Assembly (NCBI GenBank): GCA_043808235.1
Contig: JAZDFC010000073.1
Location: 62,001-126,000 of the forward strand
From: JAZDFC01 sp043808235
GTDB taxonomy: Bacteria; Bacteroidota; Ignavibacteria; Ignavibacteriales; Melioribacteraceae
Reading direction: 5' to 3'
Length of the DNA stretch: 64,000 nucleotides
A program made the position numbers and the translations under genes. The first letter of the stretch is position 1. The number at the start of each line of letters is the position of its first letter. Below, in pieces: positions 17,458 to 26,303 of this stretch. The notes beneath the pieces are model-generated. The model was not told where the DNA came from and searched no databases. It saw only the letters and a list, made by a program, of their open reading frames with translations.

Positions 17458-18000
17458 TTATTTCTCAATAACTTCTGTAGTAATATTTTCATTTGTGTAA
17501 ATACAAATTTCCGAAGCGGTTTTTAATGCTTCCGTTACAATTTCCCTTGCTGATAAACTGCTGTACTTTTGCAGCATTCTTGCAGCGGCAAGAGCGTACA
17601 TACCGCCCGAACCGATCGCAACTATATTGTCGTCCGGTTCAATTACATCGCCTGTTCCCGATACAACAAACGTTTTGTCTTCGGATACAACTCCGAGTAA
17701 AGCCTCAAGGCGGCGAAGATATTTATCCGTGCGCCAGTCTTTGGCAAGTTCGGTAGCCGCTCGACTTACATTGCCCCGATATTGTTCAAGCTTTTCTTCA
17801 AACCTTCCAAGTAAAGTAAAAGCATCGGCTGCCGATCCGGCAAAACCCACAAGTACTTTTCCGTTTTGAAGTTTTCTTATTTTAACGGAATTCTTTTTCA
17901 TAACTGTGTTGCCGAGAGTTACCTGTCCGTCGCCGCCTATTGCAGCTTCGCCGTTGTGAATTATTCCAAGTATAGTCGTTGATCGTGTTTTCTGTGACAA
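17458..18000 (-). CDS. hslV: ATP-dependent protease proteolytic subunit HslV
   Basis: 180 residues, an N-terminal nucleophile peptidase forming the proteolytic chamber for HslU. The catalytic threonine motif TTILGI starts at residue 8. In many relatives it follows the initiator Met, so a seven-residue propeptide MSQKTRS must be removed. I see no start codon closer to the threonine. Other signatures: GDGQVTLGNTVMKKN, VLVGFAGSAADAFTLL and AIGSGGMYALAAARML. It is the first gene of the hslV-hslU-phosphatase-dehydrogenase-rubrerythrin run, so its promoter should lie at 18001-18346. Confidence 0.97.
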   Translation of the reverse strand: MSQKTRSTTILGIIHNGEAAIGGDGQVTLGNTVMKKNSVKIRKLQNGKVLVGFAGSAADAFTLLGRFEEKLEQYRGNVSRAATELAKDWRTDKYLRRLEALLGVVSEDKTFVVSGTGDVIEPDDNIVAIGSGGMYALAAARMLQKYSSLSAREIVTEALKTASEICIYTNENITTEVIEK

Positions 18001-18346
18001 TTATTTCTCCAAGTTCATTTTACAGAGGTCAAACTTAATAAATTTTGAGACCAAATGGGTGGAGTATAAGAGTCTGACTAAAACAAGGATTTAGGAGATA
18101 GAATGGAGAGGATTACACTAATTTTATGGGCGAATTAATTGCCCCATTGTTTTCAACAATGGTACTTGCTCAATTCACAATAATATATTTATCTTTCAAA
18201 AGTAATTTATAATCCTTAAAAATTAAGTTCGTTTCATTTAGGAAGTTTTATCCCTTTGCATCAGTTTTGGATTAATTCAATATTATATTTCTAATGACAG
18301 TTCCAACGACAGAAATAAAATAATTTAACAATAAAAGGATCTAAAA
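18001..18346. other. Intergenic region upstream of hslV and of a barrel protein
   Basis: 346 bases between divergent genes. It contains a degenerate copy of the dispersed GATTACACTAATT repeat (18108-18138) and a short hairpin CCATTGTTTTCAACAATGG at 18144-18162. The plus-strand gene has an AAAGGATC ribosome site. I saw no confident promoter. Confidence 0.55.
18108..18138. repeat. Dispersed GATTAC/CACTAATT-type repeat, degenerate copy
   Basis: GGATTACACTAATTTTATGG followed by GCGAATTAAT matches the blocks of the better copy at 30530-30592. A preceding AGGAGA and ATG give an 11-codon reading frame that is best explained as repeat sequence rather than a gene. Confidence 0.45.
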
Positions 18347-19000
18347 ATGAAGCCGATGGTCTTTATCCTACTGATTATTTCTCTAAATACTTTATCTGCG
18401 CAAGATAGTGACGGTTTTTCTCCGTTTTCTAAGTTTAATTTCGGCGTTTACGGGGGAGTTAATTTTGAAACGTTATCGGAATCGGGCGGCGCTTTTCTAC
18501 TTGAATTAAAAACAAATATCACTACCGGCATAAATATAAAGGCTGGCATTGGATATTCGTATCCTATGCAGCTTATTTCCTATAACGTAAAAACCAATTC
18601 TAATTTTGTAATTGACGGCATTTCCTACTACGAAGCAAGAACGTATGATGTGCACAAGAAGGGATATGATGTATTCCCGGTTTCGCTTGGCTGCCAATAT
18701 GTTTTTGATTATGCTACTTTATCGCCCTATATATCTTTGGATTTGAACTATAATTACATTAGCACTAAAATATATACTACACCGGGCGTTTCGTGGAGTT
18801 ATGATTCTTTTAATGAATTACCTGATGAATACAAAATAAAACACATCGAAAATCTTGTTGATCATTCATACGGAATTTTATTAGGAATAGGTACTATTTA
18901 TAATATCTCCGGGAAATTTAATTTAGATGTGAGGTATAACTATAAAATAGATAGTGAAATAATAAACACACACAACCTGCTTGTTGGCATTTCAATCTAA
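18347..19000 (+). CDS. Outer-membrane beta-barrel protein (porin-like)
   Basis: 217 residues with a signal peptide (MVFILLIISLNTLSAQ, cleaved before DSDGF). The mature part alternates polar and aromatic residues in eight or so strands, for example FNFGVYGGVNFE, INIKAGIGYSYP, PVSLGCQYVFDYATLSPYIS, SYGILLGIGTIYNI and FNLDVRYNYKI. It ends in NLLVGISI, a strand with a weak barrel-end signal. This is the look of small OmpW/OmpA-barrel-type proteins of the FCB group; no specific function can be read. It stands alone, with convergent transcription from the methyltransferase-like gene downstream. Confidence 0.75.
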   Translation: MKPMVFILLIISLNTLSAQDSDGFSPFSKFNFGVYGGVNFETLSESGGAFLLELKTNITTGINIKAGIGYSYPMQLISYNVKTNSNFVIDGISYYEARTYDVHKKGYDVFPVSLGCQYVFDYATLSPYISLDLNYNYISTKIYTTPGVSWSYDSFNELPDEYKIKHIENLVDHSYGILLGIGTIYNISGKFNLDVRYNYKIDSEIINTHNLLVGISI

Positions 19001-19088
19001 CGAAGAATAATAAAGTCGATTACTCGTTTGAGTTCAATGCATAAAATCTCGCAAGCTGGATGTATATTTATCAAATACGTGTTAATGA

Positions 19089-19111
19089 TCCTTCGACAAG
19101 CTCAGGACAGT
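19089..19111. repeat. CCTTCGACAAGCTCAGGAC-type dispersed repeat
   Basis: The word CCTTCGACAAGCTCAGGACA occurs in the gap after the barrel gene. It resembles, in block order TTCG...CTCAG, the element at 50651-50684. Words of this type are familiar as scattered intergenic repeats in many bacterial genomes. Confidence 0.5.
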
Positions 19112-19170
19112 GTTTTGCACAGACAAAGAAGATGGTTCTGCTTCGCTAAGCTGGCAGTATGCAGTATGGT

Positions 19171-19196
19171 TAAATGGATAAATTGCTGAATGGATG
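19171..19196. repeat. AATGGATRAATTGCTGA repeat, copy 1
   Basis: TAAATGGATAAATTGCTGAA then TGGATG. It shares a 17-base word (two mismatches) with 48017-48033 and the reverse-complement word ATTGCTGAATG with 31635-31667. Confidence 0.45.
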
Positions 19197-19219
19197 TACG
19201 ATAAATAGAATAATGAATA

Positions 19220-19843
19220 TTATTTCCCAAATTTAATCGGAAATATTCGCGGAACGTTTTTTTGATAATCGATGTACGTCTGTCCGAATTTCGCAGCTAA
19301 TTTCTTCTCTTCGAAATACGAACCGGCATAAAAGTAAACGGTGAGGCATGCAAACATTACCAAATAAAACAAATCCATTGTCGGTCGCAAACCGATAAAA
19401 AGTATCGAGAAAAAGTAAATGGGGTGACGGCTGAATTTGAATGGTCCCTTCGTTATCAACTGTTGATGTTCATCGAGTTCGGAAGTATCGTATTCGTTTT
19501 TCATGTAACGTATAACCTGGCTGATTCCCAAGAATTCCTTCAGATTAACAAAACTTCCCGCCCACAGAATCCCAATAAAACTAAGTACTTGCAAACCGAC
19601 AATTATCAAATCAAACGGTGGGTTGAGATCGTAAATTATCACATCTGGTTTGGGTGAGATTTCATAAACAACAATGAATAGAATGAATGAAATAATGTTA
19701 TAAAATAATCGATAGAAAGCAATTCTACTACCAGCTGATTCTGTAATTTTTTGTTTTATTTTAACTGAGGCTAAAAACGAATGCGCGATCCCGAACAATC
19801 CGAAAAGCAAGACAATCAGCAAAATGTCAAAAACTAAAATCAT
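19220..19843 (-). CDS. Membrane methyltransferase-like protein (ICMT/NnrU group)
   Basis: 207 residues with five or six membrane segments. The C-terminal signature is that of isoprenylcysteine carboxyl methyltransferase and phospholipid methyltransferase relatives: KGPFKFSRHPIYFFSILFI (RHP motif, about 134-152), then EEKKLAAKFGQTYIDYQKNVPRIFP near the end. These residues bind S-adenosylmethionine at the cytoplasmic face. Bacterial relatives include NnrU, MddA (methanethiol methylase) and unassigned proteins, and the substrate cannot be read here. The gene overlaps the end of rpoN by 4 bases, so the two are translated together. Confidence 0.78.
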   Translation of the reverse strand: MILVFDILLIVLLFGLFGIAHSFLASVKIKQKITESAGSRIAFYRLFYNIISFILFIVVYEISPKPDVIIYDLNPPFDLIIVGLQVLSFIGILWAGSFVNLKEFLGISQVIRYMKNEYDTSELDEHQQLITKGPFKFSRHPIYFFSILFIGLRPTMDLFYLVMFACLTVYFYAGSYFEEKKLAAKFGQTYIDYQKNVPRIFPIKFGK

Positions 19844-21294
19844 AACTCCTTACGAAGTCGTGCAACCGGAAGTTTCAACTGTTCCCTATATTTTGCCACT
19901 GTTCTGCGTGCAATGTGGATGCCTTTGGCTTGCAGCATCTCGGCAATTTTATCGTCGCTGAACGGATCGTCTTTTGTTTCTGCATCAATAATTTCTTTAA
20001 TTAAAATTCTGATGTGCTTGTTTGAAACTTCATTACCGGAATCCGTTGCAAGACCCTCGCTGAAGAAATATTTCAGTTCGTGAATTCCCTGTGGACTCTG
20101 AACATATTTTCCGTTAACAACACGGCTGATAGTGGAAATATCCATCATCACTTCTTCGGCGATGTCCTTGTATATCATCGGTTTCTGGAACTTAGGTCCG
20201 TTTTCAAAAAACTCATACTGCTTTTCGAGAATGGCGCGCATAATTCGAAGCAGCGTTTCCCTTCTCTGCTGGATTGATGCAATAAACCATTTTGCCGATT
20301 CGAATTTTTCCCGTAAAAATTTATGAGTGTCTTTTTCCCGTTCCGATATTTTCCGTTTACGTTTGTTATTGTTTATCATTTCGAGGTATGTTGTGCTAAT
20401 GGTAACCGACGGCATGCTTCTCTCGTTAAGAGTAACAACATAATTATTCTCGACTTTCTCTATAATAAAATCCGGTGTAATCTGGTTTGCTTCCGCTGAG
20501 TCGATGTTGCCTTCACCGGGTTTCGGATTTAATTTCTGGATTAGGTCTATTATCGATCGTAAAGTCTCTTTGCTAAGCTCCAGGTTCTTTTGAATATTGT
20601 CGTAACGCTTATTCACAAAGTCATCGTAAAATTCGGAAAGAACTTTCTCAGCAAGATACGAGTAATAAGGATCAAACGATCCGTGCTTGATTTGAAGCAG
20701 CAGGCACTCACGCAGGTTTCTCGATCCAATCCCAACCGGCTCCAACGTCTGAATTTGTTTTAAAACTTCTTCAGCATCTTTTAACGTAACATTGATATGT
20801 TCGAACAATACAAGGTCGTCAACAATTTTTTGCAAATCATCTTTAAAATATCCGTCAAGGTCGAGACTATTAATAATTATCTCACCGAGTATGATTAAAT
20901 TTTCCGGCAGATCGAGCATGTGAAGTTGATCAGCAATGTTATCCCGCAAAGTACTTTTCGACGGCGCTAACGGATATGTTTTATCGTCATCATCCGGACT
21001 TTTATTAATTCTCACTTCCTCAAAGTCAGTATCGTTCATATAATCTTCGATATCGAATTCGTTCTCGGATTTTTCCTTTTCTTCCTCGCGGGTTTCTTCC
21101 GGCGATTCTTCATTTTGTTCCTGGGTTAATTCCTGTTCGTCAAGAAGATTTTCTTCGAGAATCGGATTTAACTCAAGCTCGGTTTTAATTCGTTGTTCGA
21201 GTGACAATGTATTCAGCTGCAGCAATTTTTGATATTGAATTTGCTGCGGCGATAGCTTCTGTTGTAAAGATAGCCGTTGTTGTAGTGAAAGCAT
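19840..21294 (-). CDS. rpoN: RNA polymerase sigma-54 factor
   Basis: About 484 residues. Region I is Gln/Leu-rich: QRLSLQQKLSPQQIQYQKLL then QLNTLSLEQRI; it is the part that makes transcription depend on an AAA+ activator. Region II is acidic (residues about 60-100). The core-binding region includes ECLLLQIKHGS and the repeat GYFKDDLQKIV. The DNA-binding part ends with the RpoN box IARRTVAKYREQL, almost at the C-terminus. I choose the ATG at 21294, which directly follows the upstream stop (TAA T ATG); the longer reading would start with TTG inside that gene. No sigma-54 activator is encoded in the window. Confidence 0.95.
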   Translation of the reverse strand: MLSLQQRLSLQQKLSPQQIQYQKLLQLNTLSLEQRIKTELELNPILEENLLDEQELTQEQNEESPEETREEEKEKSENEFDIEDYMNDTDFEEVRINKSPDDDDKTYPLAPSKSTLRDNIADQLHMLDLPENLIILGEIIINSLDLDGYFKDDLQKIVDDLVLFEHINVTLKDAEEVLKQIQTLEPVGIGSRNLRECLLLQIKHGSFDPYYSYLAEKVLSEFYDDFVNKRYDNIQKNLELSKETLRSIIDLIQKLNPKPGEGNIDSAEANQITPDFIIEKVENNYVVTLNERSMPSVTISTTYLEMINNNKRKRKISEREKDTHKFLREKFESAKWFIASIQQRRETLLRIMRAILEKQYEFFENGPKFQKPMIYKDIAEEVMMDISTISRVVNGKYVQSPQGIHELKYFFSEGLATDSGNEVSNKHIRILIKEIIDAETKDDPFSDDKIAEMLQAKGIHIARRTVAKYREQLKLPVARLRKEL

Positions 21295-21295
21295 A

Positions 21296-21862
21296 TTACT
21301 TACCAATAACTGATTTTAACTTGTTGAACCAATTTTCACCGAACGCTCTTAGGAGCGGTTCATGGCAAAAATCTAAAATATTTAATTTAGTCTTCTTCCC
21401 CTTTATCAAAGCGGGGGAACAGTCGCTATATTTTTCGTATCTCAATATCTTACCGCCGAATTCTTTTACCCGTATAGGGAAAAGATGACACGACACCGGT
21501 TTAATGAATTCCGATTCACCGTTCCGGTATGCTTTTTCGATGGCGCATTTTGCTATATCCTTTTCATAAAACACAAAGACACATTCCCTGCGGTTGATAC
21601 TGCGCGTCATCAGCTCGCCCGATTTTTTCTCCCAGAAACCGTAAGATTCGATTTCCTTTTGATGCACGGGCGAAAGGTATTTCAACACATTTGAAAGAAC
21701 TTTTTCAATTTTAGGTATTTCATCTTCCAGCAAAGGAGCGCCAAAATCGCTCACCATAGTACAGCAAGCGCCTTTGCATTTTTCCAAATCACAGGTAAAT
21801 TTAGTATTCGCCAGTTCTTTGTCGACTAGAATATCGTCTATTTCTATAAAATCTTTGTTCAA
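21296..21862 (-). CDS. DUF3109 family protein (cysteine-rich, YkgJ-like)
   Basis: 188 residues. Conserved cysteines occur in FTCDLEKCKGACCTMVSDFG (23-42), RRECVFVFYEKDIAKCAIEKA, KPVSCHLFPIRV and YSDCSP, then DFCHEPLLRAFG. This arrangement is the DUF3109/UPF0153 pattern, thought to bind zinc or an iron-sulfur cluster; the biochemical role is unknown. It is the first gene of a three-gene unit with rpoN and the methyltransferase-like gene, coupled to rpoN by an almost overlapping stop and start. Confidence 0.85.
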   Translation of the reverse strand: MNKDFIEIDDILVDKELANTKFTCDLEKCKGACCTMVSDFGAPLLEDEIPKIEKVLSNVLKYLSPVHQKEIESYGFWEKKSGELMTRSINRRECVFVFYEKDIAKCAIEKAYRNGESEFIKPVSCHLFPIRVKEFGGKILRYEKYSDCSPALIKGKKTKLNILDFCHEPLLRAFGENWFNKLKSVIGK

Positions 21863-22074
21863 AAACTCTGGAATAATTTTTGTGCAAGATAAGAATTTTG
21901 TTCTACTTTATAAAGAAATTTTCACGTTGGAAGTGAAATATTAATTTCTTCCTAAGTGAGATGAAAATTTCATTTATCACCGCTGACTCCATCGAGGAGG
22001 TTGGAATTTGAAATTTATTTGTAATTTGATTTTTATTATTTATGATTTTTAGAACAATTCATGGTATAGCGAAT

Positions 22075-22872
22075 ATGAATCTTTCCGAAAAAATTATTTT
22101 ACTCACCGGCGCTTCAACCGGAATCGGCAATGCTCTTATTCATGAACTATTCAAGCATGGAGCTAAGGTTGCTCTTGTTGCAAGAAGAATAGAACTTATT
22201 GAGAAAACTGTTACTGAAAATAATTATCCGTGGGAAAAATATTTAATACTCAAGTGCGATGTATCGAAGAAAGAGGAGGTTGCTTCGGCATATGAAAAAG
22301 TAAAAGTCCGCTTCGGAAAAATTGATATCGCGATTTTGAATGCCGGCGTAAGCGCGAGAATGCCCATCGAAAAATATAATTCCGAATTAGCGGAACGGAC
22401 TTTCGGCGCGAATGTTTTAGGAGTGGTTTATTGGATTGAACAATTATTGCCGGATTTTATTCAAAGAAGTAACGGGATGATTGTTGGAGTATCAAGTCTT
22501 GCAGATAATCGCGGATATTCCGGCAGCAGTTTTTATTCGGGCAGCAAAGCCGCTCTTTCAAAATTGCTTGAAGGTTTGCGTGTTGAATTAAATCCATATA
22601 ATATAAAAGTGCTCACGGTTAAGCCGGGATTTGTAAAATCTCCAATGACGGATAAAAATGAATTCTACATGCCTTTCTTGCAGCCGGTTGATAAGGCGGC
22701 GAAAATTATTGTTAGAGGAATCCAAAAAGAAAAACGCTTAATTCACTTCCCATTGCGCATGGTTGCGTTAACGAGATTAATTGGATTATTACCGGACAGG
22801 ATTTACGAATATTTTGCAGTTAAGACGCAGGCAAAGATGAAAAAATTATATTCGGATCGAGATCGAAAATAA
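22075..22872 (+). CDS. Short-chain dehydrogenase/reductase
   Basis: About 265 residues. The cofactor motif TGASTGIG lies near the N-terminus, followed by the NAG motif in ILNAGVSARMP. The catalytic Ser is in GVSSLADNRGYSGSSFYSGSK, where Y-S-G-S-K is the Y-x3-K pair. It is an NAD(P)(H)-dependent oxidoreductase of the classical SDR family; the substrate is unknown, with a resemblance to DltE/YqjQ-type proteins. I use the ATG of MNLSEKIILLTG; the 11 residues upstream are not part of the fold. It stands alone between two minus-strand groups. Confidence 0.85.
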   Translation: MNLSEKIILLTGASTGIGNALIHELFKHGAKVALVARRIELIEKTVTENNYPWEKYLILKCDVSKKEEVASAYEKVKVRFGKIDIAILNAGVSARMPIEKYNSELAERTFGANVLGVVYWIEQLLPDFIQRSNGMIVGVSSLADNRGYSGSSFYSGSKAALSKLLEGLRVELNPYNIKVLTVKPGFVKSPMTDKNEFYMPFLQPVDKAAKIIVRGIQKEKRLIHFPLRMVALTRLIGLLPDRIYEYFAVKTQAKMKKLYSDRDRK

Positions 22873-22914
22873 CATTTACCTGGCACCATCTTACATGAAT
22901 TTATTAAACTCCGC

Positions 22915-23595
22915 TTATTTCTTTTTCTCCTCAAATAATTTGTCGGATAGTCCACTGTTCACTTTATAATTTTTATATTTCACCACAACAGTACCTTTCA
23001 TTCCTGCATCTCTTTTCTTTGGATTATTGTTTTGATCGTGCATCATTTGCTTTGGCATCTGCATATCAGCAACGTTAAATGAGAACTTTACTTCCGACGG
23101 AAGTCCGATTTTATATGTCTCATCGTATTTCATTTCCATTTGAAAAGTGCCGGCGTGTTTTGTCGTTGATTCAACTTTGATTATAACATGTTCATCCTTA
23201 TCTATCCACAATGTTGAAAGAATAACCTCGGAAGTATCGTCGGACGGAATTACTTTGATTACATCAACATCCCGGTTATTTGTGTTCTCTGTTCTTACAA
23301 AAATTGCATCATGGTTAGTTGAAAGCATTTTTGTGGGGGAAAAATTTAATCCGGCTTTCGGCAGCATCGCAAATCCTTCAGATTCAAGATGCAGTTTGTC
23401 CGGCTGCTTAAAATAAATCTTCGCGGTTGACTTTGGAACTTTCAAAAAATCAACATTCACAATAATTGTTGCATCCACCGTATAGTCTTTTATTTTATCG
23501 AACCGCTCTTTAACCTGGTCCAAAATTTTATTCGGATCTTTTTCTTGAGCAAAGATCGAACTGAAAATCAATAGGAACAAAAATATTTTTTTCAT
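22915..23595 (-). CDS. LolA-like outer-membrane lipoprotein-sorting protein
   Basis: About 226 residues with a signal peptide (KKIFLFLLIFSSIFAQ). The following KILDQVKERFDKIKDYTVDATI and KIYFKQPDKLHLESEGFAML are the opening of a LolA/LppX-type half-barrel. In this fold a hydrophobic groove carries lipoproteins or lipids across the periplasm. The start at 23595 is preferred because GGAG lies 9 bases upstream and the signal peptide then starts at once. It follows an ABC-2 type exporter (ATPase and permease), and the three form an apparent operon. That suggests a role in lipid or lipoprotein transport or handling (inference). Confidence 0.75.
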   Translation of the reverse strand: MKKIFLFLLIFSSIFAQEKDPNKILDQVKERFDKIKDYTVDATIIVNVDFLKVPKSTAKIYFKQPDKLHLESEGFAMLPKAGLNFSPTKMLSTNHDAIFVRTENTNNRDVDVIKVIPSDDTSEVILSTLWIDKDEHVIIKVESTTKHAGTFQMEMKYDETYKIGLPSEVKFSFNVADMQMPKQMMHDQNNNPKKRDAGMKGTVVVKYKNYKVNSGLSDKLFEEKKK

Positions 23596-23612
23596 TTCAT
23601 TATCTCCGTGTA

Positions 23613-24449
23613 TCAACTTAAAATATCTTTTTTGATGAACAAATAAAGCGTAATCAAATAAAATCCAACGATGTGGGCTATAAGAACCGCTGCCGATTTT
23701 AATATATCCCGATAATCAATCGGATCATTCATAAAATCCCGCCATCGGTCCATATAGTTTGTGAAAAGAAATGGTTTTATTCCATCGAGCGCCTCGATTG
23801 GAAGGGCTGAAATTATTATGAAAATAATTATAATCGCCATCGAGGCAACAATTGGTCCAATAGCGTTTTCGACAAGCGATGAAAACAAGAAGGCTAATCC
23901 AAAAACCGTCATCATACTTAACGCGGCATAACCGTAAGAAAATCCAAAACGCCACAACACATCGTCTGCTGCAAAAATTGTTAGTGTGTCGCGAAGCGCA
24001 ACCAACGGTCCTGTACCAAAAATAATAATGCTAACGCCAAGACTCAGAATAGCAAGCCACATGAGAAGCAGTAAAGTATAAATTATTCCAGCGATATATT
24101 TTGATGTAATAATCTGGAATCTCGATATCGGTCTTGTGATGAGCATTCGATAAGTGCCTGCGGTTGATTCACCCGCAAGAAGATCACCGCCGACTAATAC
24201 AATAAGAAAGGGTATGTGGATAAACAGCGCCTGTAAAATTAAGTTGCCGACGAAATAGCCGTTTAAAAGATTTCCGACAAATACGAAAGACTGCGATAGG
24301 CTTCGAGTAAAATGATCAATTGAATTTTGTCCTTCGTAATACATTGCAATTTGAACAATCGGGATAAGCACGCCGAGAGCGAGGAAGCCGATATATGTCC
24401 GCCACTTGCGGAATATTTTCATGAGCTCGATTTTGATCAGAGTAATCAT
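23613..24449 (-). CDS. ABC-2 type transporter permease
   Basis: 278 residues with six membrane segments: WRTYIGFLALGVLIPIVQI, a long periplasmic segment, GNLILQALFIHIPFLIVLVG, YTLLLLMWLAILSLGVSIII, the segment before SLVENAIG, IVASMAIIIIFIIISALPIE and the final LIAHIVGFYLITLYLFIKKD. The sequence AGESTAGTYRMLITRPISRF between segments 2 and 3 is the signature of ABC-2 permeases that contact the ATPase. It overlaps the ATPase gene by 4 bases (ATGA), so the two are a pair. Substrate unknown. Confidence 0.85.
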   Translation of the reverse strand: MITLIKIELMKIFRKWRTYIGFLALGVLIPIVQIAMYYEGQNSIDHFTRSLSQSFVFVGNLLNGYFVGNLILQALFIHIPFLIVLVGGDLLAGESTAGTYRMLITRPISRFQIITSKYIAGIIYTLLLLMWLAILSLGVSIIIFGTGPLVALRDTLTIFAADDVLWRFGFSYGYAALSMMTVFGLAFLFSSLVENAIGPIVASMAIIIIFIIISALPIEALDGIKPFLFTNYMDRWRDFMNDPIDYRDILKSAAVLIAHIVGFYLITLYLFIKKDILS

Positions 24450-25369
24450 TGACCGCTTGCCTCCGTAATCTTTAAGAAGAAATCTTCGAGTGATCGCGCC
24501 GGAATTAATGAATTTACTTGAATTCCATTCTCGACAAGATATTTATTTAGACCGGGCAATTCATCCTTATGAAGAGATAAAATTATTTCATTCTGCGCTT
24601 TCTCCTTAACATATTCCGAGTAATGCGAATTGCTGATAACAGCAAGCGCATCATTAAAATTAACGGCGCCGACGGTAACACGCAGAGTATCCGAATCCAA
24701 CAAATCTGTTACTTTCCCTTCAACTATTGCCGAACCTTTGCTGATAATAATCATCCGCGTCGCAATCAATTCAACTTCTCTTAAAATATGCGATGAAAGA
24801 AAAACTGTTTTCCCCTTTTCCCTGCTGAGATGAATTATTAAATCACGGATTTCTTTCATTCCTTGCGGATCCAATCCGGTCGTCGGTTCATCCAAAATAA
24901 TTAATTCTGGTTCATGTAAAAGCGCTTGAGCAATTCCGAGCCGCTGTTTCATTCCATGCGAAAAAGTTTTTACTTTACTTTTGTATCGCTTTTCAAGTCC
25001 AACAAGCTCAAGCAATTCCATTATTCTTTTCTTCGATGTATCCGTGCCGACAATTTGCCCAAGTATTTCCAAATTCTTGTAGGCAGAGAGATACAAATAG
25101 AAATCCGGTTTTTCTACAATTGCTCCGATCTTTCTTAAAATTTCCTTCCGATTTTCGTTCAACGGTTTTCCGAATATTTTTATATCGCCAGCAGTTGGCT
25201 TGATTAAGGAAAGAAGCATTCGTATCGTAGTGCTTTTACCAGCGCCATTTGGACCGAGAAACCCAAACACATCGCCCCGGTGCACATTGAGATTTAGATT
25301 ATTCACAGCAACGAGAGATTTGAATTTTTTCGTCAGTCCGGCAACTTCAATAATTTTTTCGTCAGACAA
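24446..25369 (-). CDS. ABC transporter ATP-binding protein (ABC-2 exporter type)
   Basis: 307 residues. Walker A is GPNGAGKSTT (about 39-48), the Q-loop is in IGAIVEKPDFY, the signature is FSHGMKQRLGIAQALL, Walker B is LIILDEPTTGLD, and the switch His is in VFLSSHIL. The C-terminal 80 residues are the extra domain typical of CcmA/NatA-type exporters. The ABC signature reads SHGMKQ rather than SGGQ, common in this group. It drives the adjacent six-segment permease. It has no nearby regulator. Confidence 0.92.
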   Translation of the reverse strand: MSDEKIIEVAGLTKKFKSLVAVNNLNLNVHRGDVFGFLGPNGAGKSTTIRMLLSLIKPTAGDIKIFGKPLNENRKEILRKIGAIVEKPDFYLYLSAYKNLEILGQIVGTDTSKKRIMELLELVGLEKRYKSKVKTFSHGMKQRLGIAQALLHEPELIILDEPTTGLDPQGMKEIRDLIIHLSREKGKTVFLSSHILREVELIATRMIIISKGSAIVEGKVTDLLDSDTLRVTVGAVNFNDALAVISNSHYSEYVKEKAQNEIILSLHKDELPGLNKYLVENGIQVNSLIPARSLEDFFLKITEASGQ

Positions 25370-25624
25370 AGTTTCCTCAAGTGTTTTTAAAATTTTGCAC
25401 TAATAAAATAACAATTACATCAATTGTGACGAAAATGATTTTAAAATGTTTTGAGAAAGAAAAATTGACTAACAAATTGATGTGAATTTGACCGGCATGT
25501 TTTCAAAATAATTTTCAATATTCCCACTGCCATCACTTATAATTCATACTCCTGTTAAAAGAAGAAATCGTTTGTCAGATTCCATTACTGCTAAGATTCA
25601 TCTTAAAACCAAAATCATTGATCG

Positions 25625-25915
25625 TCAATTTCTATCTTTCCAGTATCCCGGTTTTTTTGCTAGGTGACTAATTGCGACAATAAATATCTCATCTTCCCTA
25701 ATTTGATAAATAATTGCAAATGGGAATTTATTCGTGATGCATCGCCGTGTATTTTTTGTGAACTTTGTCCATGCTCTAGGAAATTCTAATATTCTTTTAA
25801 CAGTAAAATAGACTTCTTCTAAAAATATTTTCCCAAGTCCACGTTGCTGCTTTTCATAATATTCCACAGCATCAATTAATTCGAGGCGAGCTTGTGGATG
25901 AAAAGAGTAGTTCAT
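25625..25915 (-). CDS. Toxin of type II toxin-antitoxin system, RelE/ParE family
   Basis: 96 residues with the RelE/ParE fold pattern: HPQARLELIDAVEYYEKQQRGLGKIFLEEV (two helices), then ILEFPRAWTKFTKNTRRCIT, then strands FPFAIIYQIREDEIFIVAISHLAKKPGYW. The ending H-x6-PGYW is characteristic of the ParE-like branch paired with PF09720 antitoxins. ParE members act on gyrase and RelE members cleave ribosome-bound mRNA; which applies here cannot be read. It overlaps its antitoxin by 4 bases and is translated after it. Confidence 0.88.
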   Translation of the reverse strand: MNYSFHPQARLELIDAVEYYEKQQRGLGKIFLEEVYFTVKRILEFPRAWTKFTKNTRRCITNKFPFAIIYQIREDEIFIVAISHLAKKPGYWKDRN

Positions 25916-26145
25916 TTGCTTAAGCGTAATTTGATTTCATTAAAAACTGCTTTTCCCTCGATTGTATTTACATCACCTCGATTATAAGCCTCAACTCTTT
26001 TCTCAACCTCAATTTTCCACAAATCATCGATTTCGTTTTGCGTTGAAGAATTTAAACTTATCAATAATTTATCGACTAATTCAGCCCGGTCTTCCAGCGA
26101 AAGATGCATGGCTTCATCTAAATATTTTTTTGCTAACGTAGTCAT
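25912..26145 (-). CDS. Antitoxin, addiction-module family (PF09720-like)
   Basis: 77 residues. MHLSLEDRAELVDKLLISL is the signature of the unstable antitoxins that pair with RelE/ParE toxins, followed by IDDLWKIEVEKRVEAYNRGD and the toxin-binding C-terminus FNEIKLRLSK. AAGGAA lies 8 bases before the ATG. It is the first gene of the pair, so the antitoxin is made ahead of the toxin; the pair probably represses its own promoter in the 26146-26303 gap. Confidence 0.87.
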   Translation of the reverse strand: MTTLAKKYLDEAMHLSLEDRAELVDKLLISLNSSTQNEIDDLWKIEVEKRVEAYNRGDVNTIEGKAVFNEIKLRLSK

Positions 26146-26303
26146 AAGCGAATTCCTTTTTAGAAATTACATCTAAGGATAAATATTATTGCTGATTTCC
26201 GCAATGACAATCAATATCGCATTAAATATATATTGACACCGAATAGCTTTCACAGAATTTTTTAATATCCAATCCATCGTTCGATCAAAAGACTAAAGTA
26301 AAA

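Noticed and set aside
18103..18138. Eleven-codon frame with AGGAGA upstream
   Set aside because: The coding part coincides with a degenerate dispersed repeat, so a real peptide is unlikely.
25370..25624. Gene or small RNA in the gap before the ABC ATPase
   Set aside because: AT-rich, no hairpin with T run, no frame with a ribosome site.
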